In this document: piece after piece, positions 43,490 to 53,085 of the stretch
How the letters are laid out: each line of letters opens with the position of its first letter
How positions within the stretch are numbered: position 1 is the first letter of the stretch
NCBI GenBank assembly: GCA_003389325.1
Contig: QQVE01000034.1
Span: forward strand, 186,001-250,000
Direction of reading: 5' to 3'
Length of the DNA: 64,000 nt
Origin: Planctomycetota bacterium
GTDB lineage: Bacteria > Planctomycetota > Planctomycetia > Pirellulales > PALSA-1355
Program-made: the position numbers and the translations under genes
Notes under the pieces: generated by a model
The model's input: only the letters and a program-made list of their open reading frames with translations
What the model was told of the DNA's origin: nothing
Databases searched by the model: none

Positions 43490-43521
43490 GGGCAGCGTGC
43501 GACGACACACGCCGGCTGCCC
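43490..43521. terminator. Hairpin between the SnoaL-like and Gly-rich genes
   Basis: GGGCAGC (43490-43496) pairs with GCTGCCC (43515-43521), with further pairs inside. It lies 14 nt after the SnoaL-like stop codon. There is no U-run, so its role as a terminator is uncertain. Confidence 0.4.
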
Positions 43522-43559
43522 GGGCCGCGATCGCATCCAGAATCTCAAGGAGTGTGACC

Positions 43560-44819
43560 ATGTTGAAGTCGATGACGGCGGTCGTGGCGGCCCTGGCGCT
43601 GCTGTGCGTGTCCGCAGAATGCTTCGCCCGCGGTGGTGGTGGATTCCACGGGGGCGGAGGATTTCACGGTGGTGGCTTTGGCGGCGGCGGATTCCACGGA
43701 GGTGGATTCGGTGGCTTTCGCGGCGGCCCGGGCGGATTCGGAGGCGGCGGGTTTCATCCCGGCGGTTTCGGCCCTCCCGGGGGCGGCGGCTTCCGGCCCG
43801 GTGGATTCGGCCCCGGCGGGCCGGGTGGATTTGGTCCCGGCGGCCCGGGCGGCTTCGCGCGGCCAGGTGGGCTCGATCGACCGGGAGGCTTCAATCGGGG
43901 TGACCTTGGGAACCTTAATCGCGGCGATCTCGGCAACCTGCGCGGCGACTTGGGAAATCTCAACCGCGGCGACCTCGGCAACCTGCGCGGCGATCTTGGA
44001 AACCTGAACGGCGGCCGCATCGGGCAACACACCGGTCTGCCGAGCGATTTCGGCTTCGGCCACGCCGGCGGGGCGCGCAATTTCCTGCCGCAAGGGAACC
44101 ATACGCACGCCTGGTCGCACAACAACATGCACAACCGGGCAAACCACGTGCGGAACAACTTCTGGCACTACAACTACTTCAACCACGGCTGGTGGAACGA
44201 CCACCCCGGCGCCTGGTTCGCCGCCGGCTGGGTCGCCGGCCGAGCCTGGGGCTGGACGGCCTGGCCGATGCTGGGCGGATGGTACGGCTGGGGTGACGTG
44301 GCTCCGATCTACTACGACTACGGCACCAACGTCACCTACGACGACGGCGAGGTCTACTACGGCGACGAGCCGGTGGCCACGGCCGACGAGTACTACCAGC
44401 AGGCCAGCACCATCGCCGATAGCGCCACCGATACCAGCGGCTCCGAAGGCGAGTGGACCCCGCTGGGCGTGTTCGGTCTCGTGCAGGGCGAGCAGGCCAG
44501 CACCAGCGCCGTGTTCCAACTGGCCACGAACAAGCAGGGCACGATCGCCGGCAACTTCGCCGACATGCTCACCGGCTCGACGATGAAAGTGCAAGGCGCC
44601 GTGGACAAGAAGACGCAGCGCGCTTGCTGGACGGTGGGCGACAACAAAGACACCGTCTACGACGCCGGCATCGCCAACCTCACCAAGGACGAGTTGCCCG
44701 TGCTGGTCCACTTCGGCAAGGACCGCACCGAGCAATGGCTGCTCGTGCGGCTGAAGCAGCCCGAGCAATCGGACCAGTCCGACGACGCCACGCCGAAACC
44801 GACGGCCTCGACCCAGTAG
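43560..44819 (+). CDS. Secreted Gly-rich repeat protein
   Basis: A 419-residue exported protein. The signal peptide (about 1-22, ending CFARG) runs into a region almost entirely of Gly, Phe and Pro (about 23-110; FHGGGGFHGGG and similar). A 15-residue repeat (GDLGNLNRGDLGNLR) then occurs twice plus a half copy (about 118-155). A segment rich in His, Trp and Asn follows (NNFWHYNYFNHGWWND), then a hydrophobic stretch and a separate C-terminal domain (about 300-400). Planctomycete proteins of this kind have been annotated as mu-protocadherin-like cell-surface proteins. The role is unknown; a surface or adhesive coat is possible. Confidence 0.75.
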   Translation: MLKSMTAVVAALALLCVSAECFARGGGGFHGGGGFHGGGFGGGGFHGGGFGGFRGGPGGFGGGGFHPGGFGPPGGGGFRPGGFGPGGPGGFGPGGPGGFARPGGLDRPGGFNRGDLGNLNRGDLGNLRGDLGNLNRGDLGNLRGDLGNLNGGRIGQHTGLPSDFGFGHAGGARNFLPQGNHTHAWSHNNMHNRANHVRNNFWHYNYFNHGWWNDHPGAWFAAGWVAGRAWGWTAWPMLGGWYGWGDVAPIYYDYGTNVTYDDGEVYYGDEPVATADEYYQQASTIADSATDTSGSEGEWTPLGVFGLVQGEQASTSAVFQLATNKQGTIAGNFADMLTGSTMKVQGAVDKKTQRACWTVGDNKDTVYDAGIANLTKDELPVLVHFGKDRTEQWLLVRLKQPEQSDQSDDATPKPTASTQ

Positions 44820-44846
44820 CCGAGCGGTCGTAGCGCGGCAGAAGCG

Positions 44847-45227
44847 TCACTTGGCGTGGAACGCGCGGATCTTGGCCACCTGCTCGTCGGTGGGACGTTG
44901 CGAGTTTTGAAACTTGAGGCACGCCCCCTCGGCGCCGGCCCAATCGCCGCCGCGGGCTTGCCGCACAATCTCCATAAACGCTTCGTACTCGTCGTCGCGC
45001 ATCTGACCCGAAGCACGGCGCTGTTCGATCTTGGCCTCGTTGGCGTCCAGCCACTCGCCGTTGCGCGCGGAGCACGCCGTGCGCAGCGAGGTGATGATCT
45101 CCATGTTCATCGGCTGCGTCTCCGGATAGCCGCATCCGGCCACCAGCGTCAGGACCAGCCAGGCCGCCAGCGCCGGGAGCCACCGAGCGTTCGGTCGCGG
45201 CAAAGATTGCAGACGGGCTGCGTGCAT
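44847..45227 (-). CDS. Small predicted lipoprotein
   Basis: A 126-residue protein. A basic N-terminus and hydrophobic helix end at LVAGC, giving Cys32 as the likely lipidated residue. The mature part is mainly helical and charged (AKIEQRRASGQMRDDEYEAF). It starts 4 bp after the stop of the DUF1559 gene, so both lie in one minus-strand transcript and the lipoprotein may assist that pseudopilin-like protein. I do not recognise a named family. Confidence 0.75.
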   Translation of the reverse strand: MHAARLQSLPRPNARWLPALAAWLVLTLVAGCGYPETQPMNMEIITSLRTACSARNGEWLDANEAKIEQRRASGQMRDDEYEAFMEIVRQARGGDWAGAEGACLKFQNSQRPTDEQVAKIRAFHAK

Positions 45228-45231
45228 TGGA

Positions 45232-46227
45232 CTAGTAACCTTCCGAAATGATTTCTTCTTTGGCCGCGCTCGACATGGCCGCCCACACGAGCTGGCTGAT
45301 CATCTCATCGATAAAGCGGACGCTGCCGTCGCCCATCAGCACGTTGCAGCCGCCCGGGTGCTCGGCATACATCTGGCACACGTGGCACAGCGGGCTGTTG
45401 GGCGGATGAATCGAGGGCGGCGTCTCCGAGCTGGCCGGCCCGCTATGCACCTGCACCAGCGTGGCCGCGGAATCGCACGTGGAAAACGCGAACTCCTCGG
45501 TCGGACAGACCATCGCGCCTGGCACGACGCCCACCCAGGTCTTGCTGCTGAGCACGGGGTGATGCTCGCCGAGGAACACGGTGTGCGACAGCCCGTCGGT
45601 GATGTCCTTGACCCGGGTGCGCGAATTGCGATACAGCGGCCCGTCGACGACGCCTCGGTAGTCGTCGAGCGTTTGCCCCCAGGGTTCGTCTTGGCCGACA
45701 TTGGCCACGTAGCAGGACGGTGCAAACGTTGCCAGCGTGTCGCCCGCGGCGTCCTTGACGTCGAACGGATCGTGTTCCCCCGACGCCGTCGGACAAATAT
45801 ACACCGACAGGTAGGTTGCAGCCGGCTCGGCATTGGCGGCGTGCCAGCAGGGCAGATCGCGACTGAATTGATCGTACAGCGGTGCCTCTTCCAAGAAGGG
45901 CAGCAACTGCATGCCCCATGCCCAACCCGGGCCGCGGTCGCGCGTGTCGGGATCGGGCGCACTGAAACCCGGCACCGACTCGTACGCCGAAGGAAAGTGC
46001 AACTGCGTGTCGTGGAACATCGCGAAGGCGGCACCTTGCTGCTTCAAGTTGTTGGTGCATTGCGTGCGGCGCGCCGACTCGCGCGCCGCCTGAACCGCCG
46101 GCAACAGCAGCGCCACCAACACGCCGATGATGGCGATCGCCACGAGCAGTTCCACCAGCGTAAAGCCGCGCGAAGGCTGCCTCGCGACGCCGTCGGGTCC
46201 ATTGGGTTTCGAATGATGCTGCGACAT
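45232..46227 (-). CDS. DUF1559 prepilin-like protein
   Basis: A 331-residue protein of the DUF1559 family, abundant in planctomycetes. The type IV prepilin signal SRGFTLVELLVAIAIIGVLV (about 19-38) carries the Gly-Phe peptidase site and the Glu at +5. The rest includes VQAARESARRTQCTNNLKQ (about 45-63), which is the family signature, LLPFLEEAPLYDQF, and the C-terminal MGDGSVRFIDEMI (H-x-G-x-G-N/D-V-like tail). It is exported and processed by a prepilin peptidase, and is probably part of a pilus- or secretion-like surface system. The AT-rich region upstream holds its promoter. Confidence 0.93.
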   Translation of the reverse strand: MSQHHSKPNGPDGVARQPSRGFTLVELLVAIAIIGVLVALLLPAVQAARESARRTQCTNNLKQQGAAFAMFHDTQLHFPSAYESVPGFSAPDPDTRDRGPGWAWGMQLLPFLEEAPLYDQFSRDLPCWHAANAEPAATYLSVYICPTASGEHDPFDVKDAAGDTLATFAPSCYVANVGQDEPWGQTLDDYRGVVDGPLYRNSRTRVKDITDGLSHTVFLGEHHPVLSSKTWVGVVPGAMVCPTEEFAFSTCDSAATLVQVHSGPASSETPPSIHPPNSPLCHVCQMYAEHPGGCNVLMGDGSVRFIDEMISQLVWAAMSSAAKEEIISEGY

Positions 46228-46419
46228 GGACGGTCTTCCTCCGAGGGAACGCGCCGACGCGTGACGAAACGATTTAGACGCAATGTATCATAGAATTTGT
46301 CTCGTGCAATAATGGTTTTTGGACAAACCAAAAAATTAATACGATTAGCCTTTAGCTAATGGCCACAAAGGGTTTACATAGGGAATCCACCGAGAAAACG
46401 TGAGCGACCGCCCCGAAAC
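46228..46419 (-). promoter_or_regulatory. AT-rich promoter region of the DUF1559 operon
   Basis: This gap is strikingly AT-rich compared with the surroundings (mainly 46280-46385). On the minus strand TATGAT (46292-46287) could be a -10 box. No good -35 is found at standard spacing. It also holds a possible nagA terminator. Confidence 0.45.
46329..46360 (-). terminator. Possible nagA terminator
   Basis: Read on the minus strand, ATTAGC and GCTAAT (46360-46355 and 46349-46344) form a 6-bp stem around a 5-nt loop. About ten bases later comes a run of T (complement of the A run at 46329-46335). The stem is short, so confidence is limited. Confidence 0.4.
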
Positions 46420-47607
46420 TCAGGCGACCTTCACGAGCTCGCCGCCCTGCAGCGTGGCCCGCACGACAAGCGCGGTCGGGGCCCCGTCAGCACCGAGCGG
46501 CAGATCGAACAGCACCGCGTCGGCGGCGTCGCCGGGCAATAGATCGACCGTCGGCATGCCGAGCAGCCGGGCAGGGTGGTGGCTGGCCATGTGCACGGCC
46601 GTTGCCAGGTCCACGCCGGCAAACCGCATCGCGCCGACGACTCCGTAACCGATCGGTCGAGAGGCGCCGGCCAGCAACTGGTCCTGGCCCGCGATCACCA
46701 GCCGGCCGTCGGGCAGGATCTCGAGGGCACACAACTGCGTGTCGTAGCGGCCCGGCGGCAGGCCCGCGAGCCCGGAAAGATCGCTGATCAGAATGCAGCG
46801 CTCGGGCGTCTTGGCCCGCACCATCGTCTGCACGACTTCGGGCGGTAGATGGTGGCCGTCGACGATCAGGCTGGCCCGCAGACGATCGTCGCCCAACTGG
46901 TCCCACAGGTAGTTGGGATGGCGCCGCAGCGCGCGATGGGCGCCGTTGCCCAAGTGGGTCGAAAGTGAAGCGCCCGCGTCGACCGCCGCGCGGATCTGCC
47001 CGGAATCGGCCGCCGTGTGACCGATGGCCACGACGACGCCGCTGCCGACCGCGCGGCGAATGAACTCGGGGGCATTCGCGAACTCCGGCGACATCGTCAG
47101 AATGCGGATCCGCCCGTCGGCTGCCTGCTGAATTCGCTCGAACTCCTCCCAGTCGGGCGGACGACAATGCTCGAGCGGATGCGCGCCGCGGGGACCGTCC
47201 TCGGAGGCGATGAAAGGCCCTTCCAGGTGGATCGCCGGCGCGGTGCGCGCGACCTGTGGGTGACGCTGGCAGGCCTCGGCGATCGTCCGCACGCTGTGCA
47301 CCAGCGTATCCAGACCGGCGGTTGTGACCGTGGGGCAAAACTGCGTGACGCCGAAGGCCGCCTGCTGAGCGGCGATCTCGACCACCTTCTCCACAGTCAG
47401 CTCGGGCGAGCTGAACTCCTGACCGCCGTAACCGTTGCTCTGGATGTCGATGAACCCCGGCGCGATCCACGGCAGGGCGTTCGATTCCGCCGGTTTCTCG
47501 AGAGCCCGGACGTCCGCGATGCGGCCGTCTTCGACCGACAGTTCGACAGGGCGGCGCGTGCGGTAGTGGCGGCCGGTGACGTGCAGGATTTCGCCGTGTT
47601 GCGGCAT
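46420..47607 (-). CDS. nagA: N-acetylglucosamine-6-phosphate deacetylase
   Basis: A 395-residue amidohydrolase that removes acetate from GlcNAc-6-phosphate in amino-sugar breakdown and cell-wall recycling. The TIM barrel carries HLEGPF (127-132, metal-binding Glu129), GHT (196-198, His197), THLGNGAH (217-224, His218), DGHHL (250-254) and the catalytic Asp276 in ISDLSG. Small beta-sandwich parts lie at both ends. All key residues are present. No nagB or phosphotransferase gene lies nearby, so it is a lone gene here. The substrate assignment rests on the whole motif set; some relatives act on GalNAc-6-phosphate. Confidence 0.92.
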   Translation of the reverse strand: MPQHGEILHVTGRHYRTRRPVELSVEDGRIADVRALEKPAESNALPWIAPGFIDIQSNGYGGQEFSSPELTVEKVVEIAAQQAAFGVTQFCPTVTTAGLDTLVHSVRTIAEACQRHPQVARTAPAIHLEGPFIASEDGPRGAHPLEHCRPPDWEEFERIQQAADGRIRILTMSPEFANAPEFIRRAVGSGVVVAIGHTAADSGQIRAAVDAGASLSTHLGNGAHRALRRHPNYLWDQLGDDRLRASLIVDGHHLPPEVVQTMVRAKTPERCILISDLSGLAGLPPGRYDTQLCALEILPDGRLVIAGQDQLLAGASRPIGYGVVGAMRFAGVDLATAVHMASHHPARLLGMPTVDLLPGDAADAVLFDLPLGADGAPTALVVRATLQGGELVKVA

Positions 47608-47732
47608 CGGGCGCGGTTCAGCGTGTTAGTTGGAGCCGGGTGACTCCCCTATCGTAGCCCCGCGCGATTCCGTTTCACAGTTGCCAACCAAACCGTTGAA
47701 GTACGCCATACTGGCCGACTTTAGCCGGCCCC

Positions 47733-48125
47733 CTAGCGGTAGGTTTCCGGTTGCATCACCACGGTCGGCGAGGTGTAGGCCCGCCAGCGATTCGGATCGT
47801 AGGTGTTCGAGCCCCAGAACGGCGCGTAGCTGCTGTTCAGCCAGGGAGTCGGCGAGACCGTGGGGCGCGAGTTGCTGATGCCGTACCACTTCATCGCGGC
47901 CAGCCGGGCGGCACGCTGGGCGCCGCGCAGTTCCGCGCGGCGGCGAACGGCCATCGCCGGATCCTCGTAGCGGATCCGTTCCTGCTCGTAGATCCACATC
48001 TCCGGCGTTTTCACGACCGTGGTCGGCGCCTGGGCCACGCGGTCGGGGCGGGGTTCTTGTGCAAGGCAAGGGCAGGCGACGGCCGCCAGCACCAACGTCA
48101 AAGGAAGCGACGCGAAGCGAGACAT
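47733..48125 (-). CDS. Small secreted protein of unknown function
   Basis: A 130-residue protein with a Sec signal (MSRFASLPLTLVLAAVACPC, cleaved near CLA). The mature part is rich in Arg, Ala, Pro, Trp and Tyr, with RRRAELRGAQRAARLAAMKW (about 64-83) and a Ser/Pro/Trp-rich end (SPTPWLNSSYAPFWGSNTY) that suggests a surface-exposed region. AAAGGAG precedes the ATG at 48125 and decides against the upstream start at 48152. The family is unknown. Confidence 0.65.
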   Translation of the reverse strand: MSRFASLPLTLVLAAVACPCLAQEPRPDRVAQAPTTVVKTPEMWIYEQERIRYEDPAMAVRRRAELRGAQRAARLAAMKWYGISNSRPTVSPTPWLNSSYAPFWGSNTYDPNRWRAYTSPTVVMQPETYR

Positions 48126-48305
48126 CGGCGAAGGTCTCCTTTCACTCGGCACGCACGCGGCTGTCTCGCAGCGGGCCAGGGCGGTGGGATTCGATCAGAC
48201 AGCTAATACCACGCTAGCAGACGTTTGGGGCGCGTGGCGGAGTGGCTACCAGTGGCTTCGGCCGACGGGACATGCCAGATTGAGCGATTCTGCCGGCAAA
48301 TCGGC

Positions 48306-49163
48306 TCACGCGGCCCGGCGGGCAGGCAGCACGCGCTCGACCATCGCCAGCGTCGTCGCGGGCGGCTGCACGAAGGCCGGATAGCGCTTCTGGTCGGGGA
48401 CCACCAGCACGCAGACGTTGCCTCCCGAGCGCCAGTAGGCGACCGTGCGGCCGCCCGTGGGGTGCTGTGGCTCGCTGGGCGGCTCGCTGGGCAGATCGGG
48501 CCGGGCCATCCGGGCCACGTAGAGCACCGCCTTGCCGGCCGTCTCATGCACGAGCTCGTAGGCCACGACTGGGGCCGTGGGAATCCGCTCGATCCACTGC
48601 CAGCGGGTCGCCCGGGCGTGGACGGCCGCGGGAATGTCGAAGCCTTTCGGGAAATCGTGTTGCTCCCAGGCATCGTTCTGCAATTGATCGTGCCAGCGGC
48701 CGGCGAGCACTTCGATCGGCACGTCGTTGTCCTGGTTGAGCCAGAAGCCCAGCATCACCACCAGCGCCGCGGCGACCATGGCCGACGCCGTGGCGCCTGC
48801 CCAGTGACGGCGCGACCAGCCCGGGCGATGCTGCGGAGGGCGAACCTCGACGTGTGCGTCGGGCGAGGCGGAAGGTTCGGCGGCCGCTGCTACGGCGCCT
48901 TCCAACAATTCCGGCGATTCGTGTTCGGCACCGGCGGGCTCGGCCTGCAAGCGTGCGGCAATCCGGTCGACCAACCCTTCGGGCACGCTCACCTCTTCGA
49001 TCGCTTCGCCGATAGCGACATCCCACCGCCCGATGCGCTCGAACCACTGCCGGGCCTCGGGATCGTCCGTTACGGCCCGAGCCACGTCGGCGAGATCTTG
49101 CGCACTGAGGTCGTCGCTTGCCGGCCGGCAAGCCTCGATGCCTTCGCGAATTCGGTTGTCCAT
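48306..49163 (-). CDS. Membrane-anchored anti-sigma-factor-like protein
   Basis: A 285-residue protein with one membrane helix (about 121-142). A cytosolic N-terminal part (about 10-75, DARQWFERIGRWDVAIGEAI) is of the kind that binds ECF sigma factors. Outside the membrane is a domain of about 140 residues. The gene lies 25 bp downstream of an ECF sigma gene in one transcript, the usual position of an anti-sigma factor that holds its sigma factor at the membrane until a signal arrives. No zinc-binding His-Cys motif is visible in the N-terminus, so it is not a classical zinc anti-sigma. Start 49163 follows GGAG; GTG 49184 is possible. Confidence 0.72.
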   Translation of the reverse strand: MDNRIREGIEACRPASDDLSAQDLADVARAVTDDPEARQWFERIGRWDVAIGEAIEEVSVPEGLVDRIAARLQAEPAGAEHESPELLEGAVAAAAEPSASPDAHVEVRPPQHRPGWSRRHWAGATASAMVAAALVVMLGFWLNQDNDVPIEVLAGRWHDQLQNDAWEQHDFPKGFDIPAAVHARATRWQWIERIPTAPVVAYELVHETAGKAVLYVARMARPDLPSEPPSEPQHPTGGRTVAYWRSGGNVCVLVVPDQKRYPAFVQPPATTLAMVERVLPARRAA

Positions 49164-49188
49164 CTGCGACTCGTCGATCTCCACGCGC

Positions 49189-49755
49189 CTAGCGGCGAGT
49201 GGCAGTGGGTTGGTGGAATGTCGTTCCGGGGGTTTTGTGTTGGGCTTCGTCGCTCCGCGTAGCACGGCCTTCGGTATCGCTCAGCCGCGCCCGCAAGTGC
49301 CCCTTGGCCCGCGCCAGGCGGCTCATCACCGTACCCAGGGGCACGGCCAGCCGCTCGGCGATTTCGCGGTACGAGCAGTGCTCGAAATAAAACATCAGCA
49401 CGACGAGCTTGAATTCGTCGGGCAGTGTGTCGATGGCTTCTTGCAGCTCCTGGGTATCGATTCGCTCGGGCGGCTCCTGCGGAATCGCCGCCATGTCCAA
49501 TTCGGCCATCGGTAACGCTAGGCGCTTGCGACGGTACTTCAAATAGCAGTTTCGCAGCACGGTAAACAACCAGCCGCGCACCGCGCCGGCATCGCGCACC
49601 TGGTCCAACTTCTGCTGCGCGACCAGAAAGGCTTGCTGGGTCAGATCCTCGGCGTCGGCCGACGATCCGCTAAGTCGGAACGCATAGCGGTACAGCGCCT
49701 GGTGATGGTCTGCCACCAGTTGGGCAATCGCCGCCTGCGCATCGCGATCCGCCAT
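49189..49755 (-). CDS. ECF-type RNA polymerase sigma factor
   Basis: A 188-residue sigma factor. Region 2 comprises LVADHHQALYRYAFRLSGSS (about 14-33), AEDLTQQAFLVAQQKL and VRGWLFTVLRNCYLKYRRKR. Region 4 comprises LPDEFKLVVLMFYFEHCSYR and LAVPLGTVMSRLARAKGHLR (about 118-160). It directs transcription of a small regulon, probably under control of the downstream membrane protein. GGAAGGG before the ATG at 49755 supports that start rather than 49770. A short basic and polar tail follows region 4. Confidence 0.92.
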   Translation of the reverse strand: MADRDAQAAIAQLVADHHQALYRYAFRLSGSSADAEDLTQQAFLVAQQKLDQVRDAGAVRGWLFTVLRNCYLKYRRKRLALPMAELDMAAIPQEPPERIDTQELQEAIDTLPDEFKLVVLMFYFEHCSYREIAERLAVPLGTVMSRLARAKGHLRARLSDTEGRATRSDEAQHKTPGTTFHQPTATRR

Positions 49756-50197
49756 CGTTCGCCCTTCCATCACTAAGAGGCACGGCGGTAACGATTTATT
49801 CCCGCCCAAAATCGGATGGCCCCGGCACGTCAGCATCCGGTACGCGCCGTCCCAGGCGCTGCGGCTTTCGGCCGCTACGATTCGGCCATCAAACGACTTG
49901 CGCCGCCAGTATACCGCGCCGGGGAGCGATTCCCAGGTGCGCGGGCGCGGCGATTCGTGTCAGCCTAAGTCGTTTCGCCTGGCGGGCTTTCACCTTGTGA
50001 AACCATTCGCCGCCTGGTCGGCAATCTTGGGCGTTGGCCTGGCAATGGCCAGAAGCGCTGGGAGGCCCCGCGGGAAATATGCCAGCATTTCGCCGGAATC
50101 GCGGGAATAAGGGGCGGCGGACAGGGATCGTACATCCAGAGGCTGCGCCGGGCGTTCCGGCGGGGCCCAAGATGTTTTCTACGACAAAAGGTGCGTC
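49756..50197. other. Intergenic region, divergent promoters
   Basis: About 440 bases between the minus-strand sigma gene and the plus-strand small lipoprotein gene. Short open frames occur but none has a credible protein. Promoters for both neighbours must lie here; none stands out. Confidence 0.35.
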
Positions 50198-50332
50198 ATG
50201 AAAAAGTTCATCACGCTGGCCCTGCTGTTGAGCCTGGGCATGTTTGCGATTGGTTGCGAGCAGAAGAAGGACGCCGCTCCGGTTGAAGGCGATACCGCCC
50301 CGACCGAAACGACCGATGCGCCCGCCGAATAG
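50198..50332 (+). CDS. 44-residue lipoprotein
   Basis: A very small gene encoding MKKFITLALLLSLGMFAIGC as a full lipoprotein signal, with Cys20 as anchor, then a short acidic, Thr/Pro-rich tail (24 residues). AAAGGTG before the ATG and a strong rho-independent terminator 33 bp after the stop mark it as a separate transcription unit. Such entericidin-like or planctomycete tail-only lipoproteins have no assigned role. The tail is too short to fold, so a charged surface coat or signalling peptide is possible. Confidence 0.75.
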   Translation: MKKFITLALLLSLGMFAIGCEQKKDAAPVEGDTAPTETTDAPAE

Positions 50333-50364
50333 GCTTTTGGGCCACACGAATTCGTGGATATCTC

Positions 50365-50399
50365 AAAGGAGCGACGTCGCGCGGCGTCGCTCCTTTTTT
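50365..50399 (+). terminator. Strong rho-independent terminator
   Basis: AAAGGAGCGACG and CGTCGCTCCTTT form a 9-bp GC-rich stem (GGAGCGACG/CGTCGCTCC) extended by A-T pairs, with an 8-nt loop and a run of six T (50393-50398). It ends the small lipoprotein transcript and can also slow transcripts of uvrB from the other side. Confidence 0.9.
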
Positions 50400-50416
50400 G
50401 TTGCCGCGATGGCAGG

Positions 50417-52477
<2,061 letters not shown>

Positions 52478-52616
52478 CGGGGGTTCTCGTCCAGGAATGT
52501 CGGCGTGAAGATGCTGTCCGCGGCCCAGAATTTACGCAGGGGCTCGACCGCGCGTTTCCCATCCCAGAAGAATACGCAAGCACTCGGAGATTGGCTACGC
52601 CCGAGGTTCGTCGTGG

Positions 52617-53024
52617 CTACTGCCCGGCGACGTTGGCCGCTGGGGGCAGGGGACGCAGGTAGGGGCGGATTTGCTCGAGGGTCTTGGGGCCGATGCCGCG
52701 CACGCGTTCCAGGTCGTCGAGGTCGGCGTAAGGACCTTCCGCTTCGCGCGATTCGACAATTCGCCGGGCCAGCGTCTCGCCGATCTCGGGCAGCGCCGAG
52801 AGTTCCGCCCAGCCGGCCTGGTTGATATCGACCTGGAATCGCGCCGGCTGCCGCGGCGCCCGGTCGATTTCGATCAGCCGGCCGCTGGCCCCGCCCTGTG
52901 CGAGCCAGTAGCCCGCCAGGCTTCCCATGGCCAACAGCACGAGCGCGGCCACGGTGAGCTGATCCATCCGCTTCAAGAGCGGGCGGGCTTCGTGGCGCGG
53001 CGGTTGGGGATGGGAAGGGTTCAT
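52617..53024 (-). CDS. ComEA-like helix-hairpin-helix protein
   Basis: A 135-residue protein with one membrane helix (about 24-44, VAALVLLAMGSLAGYWLA) and an extracytoplasmic C-terminus with two helix-hairpin-helix motifs (about 66-125: VDINQAGWAELSALPEIGET and LDDLERVRGIGPKTLEQIRP). Proteins of this layout, like ComEA, bind double-stranded DNA for uptake, though in planctomycetes they are often lone and may have other roles. Its start codon overlaps, on the opposite strand, an ATG open frame of nadC, so the real nadC start is probably downstream. Confidence 0.82.
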   Translation of the reverse strand: MNPSHPQPPRHEARPLLKRMDQLTVAALVLLAMGSLAGYWLAQGGASGRLIEIDRAPRQPARFQVDINQAGWAELSALPEIGETLARRIVESREAEGPYADLDDLERVRGIGPKTLEQIRPYLRPLPPAANVAGQ

Positions 53025-53085
53025 GGCCAGTTGCTATTATGAGTGGGCTGCCCGTTCGCACCAACACTCCGCACCCCTGGCTGGC

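Noticed and set aside
43900-44030. Repeated blocks that could suggest a CRISPR array
   Set aside because: The repeats are in frame, 45 bp long without spacers, and encode GDLGNL repeats of a secreted protein. No cas gene is nearby.
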